Assembly (NCBI GenBank): GCA_963556195.1
Contig: OY744517.1
Span: 83,667,714-83,731,713, forward strand
Source: Sepiola atlantica
Lineage: Eukaryota > Mollusca > Cephalopoda > Sepiida > Sepiolidae
Direction of reading: 5' to 3'
Length of the DNA: 64,000 bases
Shown here: positions 43,236 to 54,512 of the stretch, piece by piece
Layout: each line of letters starts with the position of its first letter
Numbering within the stretch: the first letter of the stretch is position 1
The notes under the pieces: model-generated
Told to the model about the DNA's origin: nothing
Database searches by the model: none
What the model saw: the letters and a program-made list of their open reading frames with translations, nothing else
Made by a program: the position numbers and the translations under genes

Positions 43236-43912
43236 TTTACTTAACTTTTCCAACATGTAAAACCATTTCAGGTAATTTCATGTTAGGACATGATATTTAT
43301 TGTGAGTGATTAATTAAACACAAGCTGCAATTTTGCCCATAGCTGGAAAGTGTTGTCCGTACTTTTCCCAATGGCATAAATAGAATAGATTTAATTAGAT
43401 TTGAACTTAGATAAGTAAATTCCACAGGCTGCTTTGATATCCATTAAGCAACTTGTACCCCTCACTCCTCAAGACAAAAAAATTCATAAACCAGAAAAAG
43501 GTGTGCTCCAAAGCTGTTGTCAAATTAAAGTTACATATAAAACTCCTTATATTTATCTTTATTTTCGTAATATATGTACATATTTATAAGATCTTCTCAG
43601 GCCGACAACACTTCCACTCATTGTATATTCTGATTACTTTATAATTATACTGAAATAACAACAATGGCCCAAAATCAATGAGCCATCAAGTTCCATTCTC
43701 TGTTGTATTTAACTCTATACTACTGTTAGGTGTTTAGTTGTTGTTTTTTTCAATAAAATTCTACTTAGGAATCTGTATAAATATATAAAACAAAAAAAAA
43801 GCGATATGCAATAAAATAAGGTTATAAGACGCATTCAGTCAAATTGTTCAATGAAAACTGTGATAACAAATATAATAAAAATATTAAATTAAGCCTGATA
43901 GTTAATAATAAT
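43236..43912. other. unassigned AT-rich sequence
   Basis: No gene seen. Confidence 0.5.
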
Positions 43913-43914
43913 AG

Positions 43915-43915
<1 letters not shown>

Positions 43916-43961
<46 letters not shown>
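43916..43961. repeat. (ATT)n microsatellite
   Basis: About 15 ATT units. The Asn-rich minus ORF is an artefact. Confidence 0.95.
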
Positions 43962-43964
<3 letters not shown>

Positions 43965-44059
43965 ATCAGTACAAAATCCATGACACTAATAAAGATGCAT
44001 CCAGTTAAGAAGTTCAATGAAACTCTTAAATTAAGCTCAATATTTATGTTTTGGAATTT

Positions 44060-44410
44060 TTGAGATGAGGATTGATAATTTTGATTATTTGGATTATTCA
44101 GACTACTGTTCTCATCTTCGATGTTATTATCACAACGTTTCGGCTGATGTAACTTCCGACCTTCTTCAAACTTGTGAATCGTTATGTCGAACACGGGAAT
44201 CTGAAAAGAATTTAAAATGAAACCCTTTATTCAATCCATGAGGGTAGCTTGCTCTCGTTCCGTTAGCCATGATCGGGTAGAAGTCTTAAGTAATTTGTAA
44301 TTGTATTCTTAGCATTGCCCATCGGAGATTACACCAGCCGAAATGTTGTGAGAATAAGATCCAAGATGAGAACAGTACTCTGAATAATCGAAATAATCCA
44401 AATGTTCAAA
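44060..44410. mobile_element. family D foldback with hammerhead-like motif
   Basis: The left arm (44,065-44,160, minus sense) and right arm (44,315-44,405, plus sense) are diverged inverted copies: GCCGAAA(C/T)GTTGTGA, AAGATGAGAACAGTA, TCTGAATAATC. About 150 bp lies between. A third copy is at 56,265-56,440. Divergence between arms is about 15-20%. Confidence 0.7.
44128..44176 (-). ncRNA. degenerate hammerhead-like core (family D)
   Basis: Minus strand: UUGAAGA (C3 lost), extra A, stem II GGUCGG/UCAGCC with one mismatch, GAAA, ACGU, U. Stem I is not convincing. Probably inactive. Confidence 0.4.
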
Positions 44411-45610
44411 TATTCTTTTTTCAACATAGTCAATATAGATTATGGTTATAAACTCTCATCTAGTGTAGTGTGAACCAAACTCACAATACCATCTCTTGCA
44501 AAATTGACACTAATAATTGAGTCGATTGGTTTATGTCTTGAATTAATCACACTTTGTGAAGAATAGAAGAAGGTAGTTCTGGAGTCTCTGACATGATGCC
44601 CTTTGAACAAAAGCTCTGGTGAAGTTGACCTTGATACTTGTTGATCACTGTTTAGCTCAACACTAGGGTTCAAACAAAATGTGGGCTCTCAACATATTGG
44701 TTGTTATGGATGTAGTTCGTTCATCATGACATCCTCCTTCCAGCCTAGCAAAAATATGCGACCTTTTTTTTGTATTTGAGTACCTCACTGGTCTTCATGC
44801 ATATCGACTTTTTTAGATTATTTTTGTCTCCTTAAGATTTTTATTTAGGTTGTAACGATTAAACTTCTCACTTTTAAATTTTGAATATTTTGATTGTTAA
44901 AAATGTTTTTACAAGATTTTTGCTGAACACTCCTCCCCCTTTTTTCCTCCTCTCCCTCATATTTTTTCTCACTATATCCAGTCCTAATTATCCCCCCCCC
45001 CGTCTCTGAACGTTATTCCCCACCCCATACTTAAGCTTAAGATACTTTCAGCTTAATCCCCTCACAACTCATACATTTTTATGTTATATCTGCTTTACTG
45101 TTTCTTCCTAACCCTAACCTTAACCCTAACCCATCATCGTTTCCCCTTGCCCTTATATTTATATTCTTTTCTTTTCTCCTTTTGATTCTTCTTTATATCT
45201 TTTTCTTGTTACCTATTTCTATTATCTTTCTTTTCTCTCTGATGATGCCACTTTCTTCCTTTTCTTCTTCTACTTTATTTTTTATTATCTTATAATTTAC
45301 TTGAATTTCACATTCAACATTTTGCCACATTTAGCCTTCTTATTTTTTGAGTCTTCACCAATTTTCTCGAGATTTATACATTTGTATTCCTTTTACTGAG
45401 CCACATGTTTGCCAATGAACTTTAACATTGGACTTGAACCCCTCTATTTTCCAAACCGGTATTTTTCACTATTCAGACTTTCGAAGACATTCTGCTATTC
45501 ACCCTACATTTGCTTAACATTTATGATCTCCTGGGCGTGCTTATTTGGACACGTTACATTTTTTCATCGAAGATGATTCCTAAAAAAAAAATATATATAT
45601 ATTTTTATAA
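44411..45610. other. unassigned; C/T-rich with a short telomere-like run
   Basis: 45,108-45,132 reads as four units of CCTAAC with one change, i.e. the animal telomere repeat TTAGGG on the minus strand. 44,930-45,340 is pyrimidine-rich. No coding signal. Confidence 0.45.
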
Positions 45611-45835
45611 AAGATAAATGAAAGAAAAGAGATAAAGATGTACAGAATGACAAATCTATTTCAACTTCGATTGTTCAATGCAAGGTGTACTCAGTAAAAA
45701 CATGTTTATTTTTCTTTCCTTAAGCCAAGGCTTTTCAAAGATTAAAATCTTATCATCAGAGGAATTACATAGATGGATCAGTTGAAATAGATTTGTCATT
45801 CGTACATCTTTATCTCTCTTCTTTCATTTATCTTT
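45611..45835. mobile_element. hammerhead-bearing foldback (repeat F)
   Basis: A 225-bp element with terminal inverted arms of about 56 bp (AAAGATAAATGAAAGAAAAG...TTTCATTTATCTTTT, arms 45,611-45,666 and 45,779-45,835). They enclose an unpaired middle that holds a complete ribozyme on the minus strand. A short (TA)n run abuts the left end (45,590-45,606). Confidence 0.75.
45716..45764 (-). ncRNA. complete hammerhead ribozyme (repeat F)
   Basis: A 49-nt minus-strand motif: stem I UUCCU/AGGAA (5 bp, perfect), CUGAUGA, stem II AAGAU-UUUA-AUCUU closed by a U.U pair, GAAA, stem III AAGC-CUUG-GCUU (hairpin with tetraloop), A17. All three stems and all invariant bases are present, so it can fold as a monomer. 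The U.U at 10.1/11.1 in place of G-C and A at the cleavage site may slow it. Confidence 0.75.
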
Positions 45836-46147
45836 TAAAATTGCTCTACCTCGTATATTGAGCTTACACCATTTCACAATAGGTTCTATCCTCTAAAAGT
45901 ATACTTTTAGTTTCATATTTTATATATTTTTATATATATTTTTATTTTCAAATCTGTGCTAAACATTAATATAATTTTACTGATTTATCCCTATAGTCTC
46001 CTCTGTTGATAAAAACATACATTTTTGAAAATCCATGGGTTAAGGAAAGAAAACAATTTATTCATATATTCCTTGTTTTAACTATTTGAAGATTTAATAA
46101 ATATTGTACTTTTTAACATTTTTATTCTCATCACTCATTTCCTATAC

Positions 46148-46155
<8 letters not shown>
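45836..46155. other. unassigned AT-rich sequence
   Basis: Nothing recognised. Confidence 0.5.
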
Positions 46156-46206
<51 letters not shown>

Positions 46207-46272
46207 AACAAAGAAGTGATAAAAAGTGAACATTGGATAAATTACAATACAAATTCATCAGATATATATATA

Positions 46273-46320
<48 letters not shown>
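46156..46320. repeat. two (TA)n tracts with about 75 bp between
   Basis: (TA)n at 46,156-46,204 and 46,277-46,320. Confidence 0.95.
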
Positions 46321-46323
<3 letters not shown>

Positions 46324-46610
46324 GCGGCGTCGAGCCTGGCCAGTATTAAATGAGTGACCATTTAGTAATACCAGGTGCTGTATGTGCTCTCTGCTTATCT
46401 CGGCATTGTTTCCAGTCGTCTTGTACTACTACTTGCCATTGGAATCAAGCAATGCCGACTCAGGAGAGCGGTTGTTGGAGATTGCGCAACCCTTGCAATT
46501 ACAAATTCACACGTGGGAAGCCCCAGGCGGGGCACTCATACGTCGAAATCGACGGGAGAGTCCATCATATATATATTCCCGAAACAGTTTTTCATGGTAA
46601 ACAACTGATG
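46321..46610 (+). mobile_element. 5S rRNA-derived SINE, copy 1
   Basis: The first 66 bp (TTAAGCGGCGTCGAGCCTGG, CCAGTATTAAATGAGTGACC, AATACCAGGTGCTGTATG) match the 3' two-thirds of animal 5S rRNA, including the internal promoter region and the closing GGTGCTGTA. A non-5S body of about 220 bp follows. The left part of the 5S head is replaced by (TA)n. It is not a working 5S gene. The ORFs across it are chance. Confidence 0.7.
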
Positions 46611-46619
46611 ATCCCTTAA

Positions 46620-46764
46620 AATAGTGTTAGAAACTAACTAATATAATAACTGTAAAAAATAAATTGACTTACATGAGTTATTTTCCACTGGAAGACTTGA
46701 GACTATAAGTTTTTTTTTTTGTTTTTTTTTTTTCTTATATAGTTTTAATGGTTGAGAAACTTCC

Positions 46765-46770
<6 letters not shown>
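46620..46770. other. unassigned, T-rich
   Basis: Poly(T) run near 46,710-46,735. Confidence 0.5.
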
Positions 46771-46832
<62 letters not shown>

Positions 46833-46906
46833 AATGTATATGCATATATATATATATAATGTATATGCATGCATATATCATATATATATATATATATATA
46901 TATATA
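46771..46906. repeat. (TA)n tracts
   Basis: Long (TA)n with short TGTATAATGTATATGCATA-type interruptions. Confidence 0.95.
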
Positions 46907-47189
<283 letters not shown>

Positions 47190-47199
47190 CGGCCTAATC

Positions 47200-47446
47200 A
47201 TGTTGACACACCGGTTCCCCCGCAAGATCATTAAAGTTAAGTTATGTTGAGCCTGGCCAATACTAGCTGGGTGACTATTTGGCACTGTATAGCATGGAAG
47301 CTATGGGTAAATAGCGTCACCAACCCGCAATGCCTAGCGTGGCGACTATGGCAAAAAAACCCTGAATGACTGTCACCAATAAGGTGTTGGAAACCAGGGA
47401 TGGGTTCCTCCTCCAGAAGTGAGCAAAAACCCTGATGATGACATTT

Positions 47447-47450
<4 letters not shown>
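47200..47450 (+). mobile_element. 5S rRNA-derived SINE, copy 2
   Basis: 47,207-47,287 aligns with 5S rRNA: CGCAAGATCATTAAAGTTAAG, TTGAGCCTGG, CCAATACTAGCTGGGTGAC. This covers box A, the intermediate element and box C of the internal RNA polymerase III promoter. A body with AGCGTCACCAACCCGCAATG and ACCAGGGATGGGTTCCTCC follows. (TA)n lies at both ends. Confidence 0.75.

Positions 47451-47451
<1 letters not shown>

Positions 47452-47512
<61 letters not shown>
47452..47512. repeat. (TA)n microsatellite
   Basis: Pure (TA)n. Confidence 0.95.
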
Positions 47513-47518
<6 letters not shown>

Positions 47519-48164
47519 TCATCTACAGACAGACTGTTTCACTATATCACAGTGTGGCTAGACAAAGACGTGCTGCAAGATAGAATCAAAACTCAACTGT
47601 TTTATTGCAGATTGTACCTGCTAAAATATATAGAGACTTATTTATTGTTCAAGAAAGGCTTATTGATGAAAAGGTACAAAATGTATAAACCTTTTTTAAT
47701 TTTTGGATCAAAGAATTAATAATAATTTTTCTTAATGACAGGTTTCAGGAAAAAGAAAAGAAACACAAAAAACAAAATGCATACTCAGTTATGCCAAAAA
47801 TCAATGTTAAGAAAGCAAGGCTTTAATAAAACACTCAATTTTACTTAATGACTAAAATTTTAAAAAAAAGTCAAATCCAATTTTAGGCGAAATTATATAT
47901 AGGTACATGAATATATGTCTATGCATATGTGTATACAAGTGTAAACATGTCTACTAATATTCTACGATGTTTATGTTTATAAGTTTAAAGGATTCGTTTA
48001 TACGAGTTTCAACCATTTTCAACTTTTCGGCCTGCAAATTAAATTCAATCAATAAACATAAATTCAATAAGAAATCGCGTCCGAGGAATTAATGGAAAGC
48101 TGATAATTGGTCTCTTTTGAATATTTGCTAGAAAAATAGAAACATTTTACGAGTGTTAAGTCTT

Positions 48165-48199
<35 letters not shown>

Positions 48200-48475
48200 A
48201 CGCATACATATAAAGTTAAGTATGTGTATATGTTTATATATTTTTATGTATACGATTTACTCATAAACTAATTAACGGATCATTATTAATTATGGAATAT
48301 GAGTGAGTAATGTAGCTACATTAGTTTTTTTGTAAACATTACCATTTAGGGTATGTACACCCACGCTCATTAAAATAAGCGAGATTTCCTACTAAATACA
48401 TGACCTTTAGTTAAATATGCTGTAAAAAATAAATGTCGTTTCGATAGAGTAAAGTCAGTGAATAGCTGTTTTAGT
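47513..48475. other. unassigned AT-rich sequence
   Basis: A short (TA)n at 48,175-48,197. No gene seen. Confidence 0.45.
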
Positions 48476-48479
48476 GTAA

Positions 48480-49262
48480 TATTGGTGGATTTGACAGCTG
48501 GAGACCATGAACGATTGGAAAGCACTGGAATATTGGAAGAAAGTCACCCCTGCATCATGAAAATAATAGAAGATCTGACTATTTTCGCACAATGAAATTC
48601 GTTGAAAAGCTTAGAAATAATTGTGTGACAAGATCCAGGCAAGGTAATGCGGACCTTGACAAGAGAGATGGGCGTCAGGGTGACAACTATGAAGAAAGCG
48701 TTGAACAAGGATCTTCGCTACTCCTTATGCAAGAGTCACAAGGGCAAACTACTCACTGAAAAAGCCCAAGACAACCACCTAGAAAAGCCAAGAAACTCCT
48801 CAACAAGGTCACATATCAAGTACAATTGCACAACAACAGGTGGCTAATCTACAATTCACAAAAAGTCCTGTGTGTCATGAAAAACAAGTTCCCTCAAACT
48901 GTGATTGCCTTTGGGTGTATTTTCAGCAAAGGCAACATCATACTGCCTCAAAACTTCAAAAACGGACACAGACTCAATTCAGGTAGCTGTATTGAGTTGC
49001 TGTCCACTGTTGTCAAGTGCTGGGTCAAGAGAGATGGGAAGGCCATAAGTGTGTTAGCAGAACTCTGCTCCATGTCACACCTCCGGAAAAATCCCGAAGT
49101 GGCTGTCTGAAAACTCCCACGACTTTGCCAGTCCAATTATCTTCCTCCCCTTCCAAAACTCGCCTGGTTGAAATCCTATGGACTATTATATATGGAACAT
49201 AGTTGAAAAAGACATCAACTGTACTGCAACACCCACAACAAACTCAAAGGACTGTGAAGGTT
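48480..49262 (+). pseudogene. Tc1/mariner-superfamily transposase, decayed
   Basis: Plus strand with frameshifts: an HTH-like part (RTLTREMGVRVTTMKKALNK, DLRYSLCKSHKGKLLTEKAQ), then VMKNKFPQTVIAFGCIFSKG, LPQNFKNGHRLNSGSCIELL, VVKCWVKRDGKA, an eroded QDSAPCH.S region, then NFHDFASP-like and LPFQNSPGWNP.DYYIWNIVE (the D34-36D/E block with the second and third acidic positions). The order matches mariner-type transposases. No terminal inverted repeats were found and the 3' side runs straight into the hexamer array. Confidence 0.8.
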
Positions 49263-49797
49263 GTGTACTCCAGGTTCAGGTTCAAGTTCAGGTTCAGGTT
49301 TAAGTTTAGGTTTAGGTTTAGGTTCAGGTTCAGGTTCAGGTTCAGGTTCAGCTCCAGGTTCAGCTTCAGGTTCAGCTTCAGGTCAGGTTCAGGTTCAGGT
49401 TCAGGTTCAGCTCCAGGTTCAGGTTCAGGTTCAGGTTCAGGTTCAGGTTCAGGTTCAGGTTCAGGTCAGGTTTAGGTTCAGGTTTAGGTTCAGGTTCAGG
49501 TTTAGTTTCAGGTTTAGGTTCAGGTTCAGGTTCAGGTCCAGGTTCAGGTTCAGATTCAGGTTCAGGTTCAGCTCCAGGTTTAGGTTCAGGTTCAGCTCCA
49601 GGTTCAGGTCAGGTTCAGGTTCAGGTTCAGGTTCAGGTCCAGGTTCAGGTCTAGGTTCAGGTCCAGGTTCAGGTTTAGGTTCAGCTCCAGGTTCAGCTTC
49701 AGGTTCAGGTTCAAGTTTAGGTCCAGGTTCAGGTTCAGGTTCAGGTTCAGGTTCAGGTTCAGGTTCAGGTTTAGGTTCAGGTTTAGGTCCAGCCTGT
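49263..49797. repeat. (GGTTCA)n / (GGTTTA)n hexamer array, about 0.5 kb
   Basis: About 85 units, mostly TTCAGG with TTTAGG, TCCAGG and CTCCAGG variants. No stop codon occurs in several frames, giving ORFs of (GS)n, (FR)n, (VQ)n and (NL)n that are not genes. It resembles a degenerated telomere-type hexamer (TTAGGG in molluscs, TTTAGGG-like elsewhere), with C replacing A. Confidence 0.97.
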
Positions 49798-49930
49798 TGA
49801 TCATGGTGGAGGCTCAGGCTGGCTACATATGACTAATGACATGAAAATCAACTTCTCAAAATCGTAACCGTTCAGGATTTTTATAATACACTTCTGATGA
49901 TTGGAGATATATAAATACAATACTTAAGAA
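49798..49930. other. unassigned
   Basis: Short AT-rich stretch. Confidence 0.5.
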
Positions 49931-49934
49931 ACTA

Positions 49935-50335
49935 ATGTATGTATGGGCTAAAACTTAATAGATGGCAAATGAAAATGATACACTGGTTTATTTAATTAAT
50001 TATGAAAGAAAAACACAGATAAAACATTTGTTGAATTTAAATCGCTAATTACTAAAATTCGTATGTGCATCTGTAATAAATATGCCCGTATGCTTGTTAA
50101 GAAATCGATAGGGGCTAAAACTTAATAGGGAACTAATAAAAGCACTACACTGGTTTATTTGAGAAATTTTTGAAGAAAGACACAGATTAAAGATTTGTTG
50201 AATTTAAGTTACTAATTACCAAAATCCGTACGTGCCCCCATAATAAATGTGTATGATAGTTATGAAATCGATATATGCAAAGGCTAAATATTAATAGTGG
50301 ACAAAAACGCTACACCGGTATATTTGCTTTGAATC
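49935..50335. repeat. diverged tandem repeat, about 170-bp unit, 2.5 copies
   Basis: GGCTAAAACTTAATAG, ACTGGTTTATTT, AAGA(A/C)ACACAGAT, TTTGTTGAATTTAA and ACTAATTAC.AAAAT recur at about 49,948, 50,113 and 50,280. A dispersed relative is at 52,745-52,860. Confidence 0.8.
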
Positions 50336-50925
50336 TCCAAGTAATCGAATTCAAGTGAAGAATGTTTTCTGTATATTGCAGATATATAAGTGTAACTGTA
50401 ATGGCATTCACCCAGGGTGGGTTGAACTGGCTCCAAATAAGTTCACTGCATCTCGTGTCAAGGCGGTTCATCCTCGCCGATCGGCAGCCGAGTCCTTGGC
50501 ATACATCAGATATTCTCGATTTCAGCATCGGACACCAAAACCGCGGGGTCCAGCCATCAGCTCCATGTCTGTCCTCACTGTTTCTTTTCAAGTCTTCAGT
50601 TATCAACCTCTGCCCTTCTGCAGCCGGCGGGTGTGATTGGGGCTACCAACTTACAGATAAATTCTTTCTCATTGCATAGAAGAATGTGACCAAACCAGCA
50701 GTGTCTCCTTTTAAGAAGAGTCTCTGTGCTACTGTAGCATCTTGCGTGGTTTGAGATTTGGTCGAATGACGGATGCATAGGATGCACCAAAGGCAGCACA
50801 TGTCGAAAACCTCGAGTGCGTGAAAGTCTTCTTTGCACAAGGGCAAGGTCTTTTAACCGTACAGCAGTATTGTGTGTATCAGTGTTTAGAATATCTTCAA
50901 TTTTGTTCAGAGCTCTATCTTTTGC
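50310..50925 (-). pseudogene. LINE RT C-terminal region
   Basis: Minus-strand frames give ALVQRRLSRTRGFRHVLPLV-like text, HCWFGHILLCNEKEF (the WFGHVxR motif), KLVAPITPAGCRR, then in the next frame VITEDLKRN and ARMNRLDTRCSELIW. These are the motifs after the RT domain of many LINEs. The U2 SINE at 50,927 interrupts its upstream part. Confidence 0.6.
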
Positions 50926-50926
50926 C

Positions 50927-51295
50927 AAGATCAAAGTGTAGTATCTGTTCCGATGGGTGCTGCACCCCATAGACTGGTATTGTCTTGGCATTCGGGGCTT
51001 GATTTATGCCTGTCTATGGGTCTGTCCTGTACAGTTCTAGGAGGTCCACCCTCCCAGGCTTCGCCTCCCCTCTTTGGGGAGGAGTAAGTTTATTGCTTAC
51101 TGCCTGAGGCGCCCATATCGGGGAATGCCGACGGGGCTGCCCAGCCAATTTTTAATAGCTAGAGTGCTCACCTTCTCGGGCGCTGGATTTTCAACCCCCT
51201 TTTTCCGACCCGACCTTGGATCACATTTTACCTTGTGGGAGTAAGATAAAAATGGCCTTGTGCCTAACCTCCTGAAGAGGAGGTAAATAATACCA
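50927..51295 (+). mobile_element. U2 snRNA-derived SINE, copy 4
   Basis: Plus strand: CTTTTGCCAAGATCAAAGTG, TAGTATCTGTTC (U2 5' end), then TGCACCCCATAGACTGGT and the common body, ending CCTGAAGAGGAGGTAAATAA. The short direct repeat ATCTTTTG flanks it (50,918-50,925 and about 51,295-51,302), a plausible target duplication. The head is slightly truncated compared with copy 2. Confidence 0.85.
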
Positions 51296-51515
51296 TCTTT
51301 TGTCGAGACCACAATTTACTTTTGTAGATACATAAGTATGTTTTAAATGAAAAAAAAATCGCAAGTAATAATAGTAAGAGTTTTATTATTGAATAAAGCT
51401 TTAAAAAAAGAAATGAAAAAACTACTGACTAAATAGTATGTAATTAAGCAAAGAAGAATGCAGTAGTTGTGCTTATTTGTTTGTATTTCTAATTCAATAT
51501 TAAGGTATTTTTTAA
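51296..51515. other. unassigned AT-rich sequence
   Basis: No gene seen. Confidence 0.5.
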
Positions 51516-51517
51516 AG

Positions 51518-52232
51518 AATGGTTTGGTTTGGTTTGGTAGTTTTGTTTTACGGCATATCAACCCTTTTTGGGTTATTTAATGCCGAATCTGGTCATTATA
51601 GTGAAAGTTTTTATGCTTCAAGTTCTTTATATCTTCAAATGTTTAATCATGGTTTTTGGTTTGGTAGTTCTGTTTTACGGCATATCAACCCTTTTTGGGT
51701 TATTTAATGCCGAATCTGGTCATTATAGTGAAAGTTTTTATGCTTCAAGTTCTTTATATCTTCAAATGTTTAATCATGGTTTTTGGTTTGATAGTTTTGT
51801 TTTACGGCATATCAACCCTTTTTGGGTTATTTAATGCCGAATCTGGTCATTATAGTGAAAGTTTTTATGCTTCAAGTTCTTTATATCTTCAAATGTTTAA
51901 TCATGGTTTTTGGTTTGATAGTTTTGTTTTACGGCATATCAACCCTTTTTGGGTTATTTAATGCCGAATCTGGTCATTATAGTAAAAGTTTTTATGCTTC
52001 AAGTTCTTAATATCTTCAAATGTTTAATCATGGTTTTTGGTTTGGTAGTTCTGTTTTACGGCATATCAACCCTTTTTGGGTTATTTAATGCCGAATCTGG
52101 ACATTATAGTGAAAGTTTTTATGCTTCAAGTTCTTTATATCTTCAAATGTTTAATCATGGTTTTTGGTTTGGTAGTTTTGTTTTACGGCATATCAACCCT
52201 TTTTGGGTTATTTAATGCCGAATCTGGTCTTG
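51518..52232. repeat. 127-bp tandem array, about 5.6 copies
   Basis: Unit boundary at CATATCAACCCTTTTTGGG; starts recur every 127 bp (51,568, 51,695, 51,822, 51,949, 52,076). Each unit has a hairpin CGGCAT...AACCC-TTTTT-GGGTT...ATGCCG. Copies are almost identical. Six staggered ORFs of 88 codons are artefacts of the repeat. Confidence 0.97.
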
Positions 52233-52450
52233 TTTTCTTTTCTTTTTTGTTTCTTTCCCCTTTTAATATCTGTTTCTATTTAACCCATAGTTGGGACCCT
52301 AACAGGTACTACCACTCCGGGTCAGGGTGGACCTGGGAGCAATGGTAATTAAGAGGAGGCTCCACATTCCCCAAAGTCCGTAAGCCGGATCTCACCATCG
52401 GATGTAGTTTAAGGTCATATCCAGGACCGGGAGTAGGGTAGGAAAAATAA
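52233..52450 (+). repeat. flank of the 127-bp element
   Basis: GTCCGTAAGCCGGATCTCAC, CATCGGATGTAGTTTAAGG and ATATCCAGGACC match 30,300-30,350. The array and this flank thus belong to one dispersed element. Confidence 0.55.
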
Positions 52451-53815
52451 AAAAGGAGAGGGAGAAAGGGAGAGGGGCTGTTGTTTTTGTTTTTGGTTTT
52501 GTAGAACATAATTAAGTTTAACAAACAAAAAAACAAAAAACGTCAATGTAGGTGAATTTCGTCTCAGGGAGCCACAGGGCAGCCTGATCTGGTATCACCA
52601 GTTTAAAGAATGATGTAAGCAGATAAGTATTCATTTTGATAACACTCACTTTAATAGTATTTGTGTAAGGAAGACAGCATATAAGTTATTTATTATGATG
52701 AATTTTGATTATGTTGAATTTTACCTTTGAAATCACAACAATCAAACACTAATGAAAGACACAGACTGAGGTATTTGTTTAATTTAATACGATAATTATG
52801 AACCTCTGTACGTGTGTCTGCATTAAAACCGTATATACAATACTTAAGAAATATAGGTATAAAAAAAAGAGGTGACGATACTCACGCGGACAGAAGGGGG
52901 GGGGGGACCGGAAGGTGAAACCTGATGACTTCGAACCTTTTATACGAGTAGAGAAGGCAGTCGATTGTTATAAAATCTTCCTCACTACTAGAGAGCGGCA
53001 TTAACATTGGGACTTGCTCTCAGCCACACCTCTGTTAACCGGTTCCGATACTATATCTTTATTTTGTTACCAAGCTTAAAGCTACCCTCCCAAGGATTAT
53101 CCGTCATTAGTTACAACTGTTAATTGACTCACCGATTTCGGTGGGAAGTCGCGAATCGGCAGTATTTCGCAAGACTACAACCGTGACTAATTATTACTGA
53201 ACTTCTACCATTCATCCCTTTCTACCAGTCGAAAGATCTTTTCGACAATACAGACATCAAAGTAATTGTGGACGAATGAAAATCTAACACCAGTGTATTT
53301 GGTGCACTGCAGCAAGTAACTGTTTTTAATAAAGGAATTTTTATTTTGAAATGGAGTTAATTAAGTACCTGTAAATAATAACGAAACCGATTGGAAATAT
53401 GAAGCAATAATAGTAATAAAAATAGTAATAAAAATCTTTGTAGTAAAGTGTATAATAATAAATAATAAAATGAAAATAGTACTGATTTTTTTAGCGAATG
53501 GGCAATTTGCAAATGTGAAAACGAAGAAGATCCCAACTCGTACAGTCGAAGTGACGCTATATTTGTTCAGTTTAAGAAATTCGTTTGTCATTTGCATATA
53601 TATTTGCAATAAAAGCAACATGAAAGAATTTATTGAATGAATGAAGTAAGGACAGAAGTAGCGATTTTGTTAAGTTTACACTTCTGTCTTAGTGAGTAAG
53701 GTAACATGCCTCCACTTTAACAAATGTTGAATTTCTTGTTACTACTGAAAAATTATCGAGTCGGAATAAATACTTTCAGGAAAAACCTGAAGCAAAAGTA
53801 AATTATATTTGTTCC
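52451..53815. other. unassigned sequence
   Basis: 52,745-52,860 is a relative of the 49,935 tandem repeat. A poly(G) run sits at 52,896-52,906. No gene seen. Confidence 0.4.
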
Positions 53816-53816
53816 A

Positions 53817-54006
53817 ATAACATAGTAGAAAGAAAAAAATATCAGAGGGATTGCTATTTGGGTCTGACTTAGAAAATCCGACATACTTAATATTATATGC
53901 GATATATATATACATATATATATATAACATAGTGGAAGAAAAAATATATCAGAGGGATAGCTATTTGGGTTTGACTTAGAAAATCCAACTTACTTAATAT
54001 TATATG

Positions 54007-54010
<4 letters not shown>
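53817..54010. repeat. 85- to 110-bp repeat pair, left
   Basis: Two units of AACATAGT(A/G)GAAG...TATCAGAGGGAT...CTATTTGGGT...TTAGAAAATCC...TACTTAATATTATATGC. Unit types 1 and 2 differ at fixed positions (GGATTGC against GGATAGC). Confidence 0.85.

Positions 54011-54047
<37 letters not shown>
54008..54047. repeat. (TA)n microsatellite
   Basis: Left border of the family A copy. Confidence 0.95.
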
Positions 54048-54049
<2 letters not shown>

Positions 54050-54055
<6 letters not shown>

Positions 54056-54512
54056 TATTCATTCACCATGACCCCTAACTTTCCTGGTCAAACATTCCAC
54101 CCTTCTCTTTCCCCACCCCTCCACTCCTTCACTCACTGCCATCCACATTGCTCCCACTAACCCCAACCCTCCACTTTTTCACTTACAACCACCCACAGTA
54201 TCCCTGCTCACCCCCACCCTTCCACTTTTTTCACTCAGTTTCTTCAACATTTATTTTCATTCCTCGCAACTGACTTCACCAGGTCCAGACGTAGGTCCCT
54301 ACTGTTTTCCAGTAGTGGCTACTATTTCCTCCTTTCAACCCACCATGTCAACCCTATATGTCCACGTACTTGCATGACATTTTTCTTCATATTATCATCC
54401 TGAAGAAGTCTTACAAATAAAGACGAAACGTTGATGAACACATAAAAACTTCCCTTTTTGGTTTTTCCTTTTTCATTTCCCATTACGTCGGATTACCTTC
54501 ATCCTTCTTTTC

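Noticed and set aside
46245..46280. TTCATCAGATATATA (minus CTGATGAATTTG)
   Set aside because: No GAAA element downstream on the minus strand.
49203..49804. ORFs of 90 and 179 codons (Gly-Ser, Phe-Arg, Val-Gln runs)
   Set aside because: They read through the hexamer array, which lacks stop codons in several frames on both strands.
51518..52348. Six similar 88- to 90-codon ORFs
   Set aside because: Staggered reading of the 127-bp tandem repeat.
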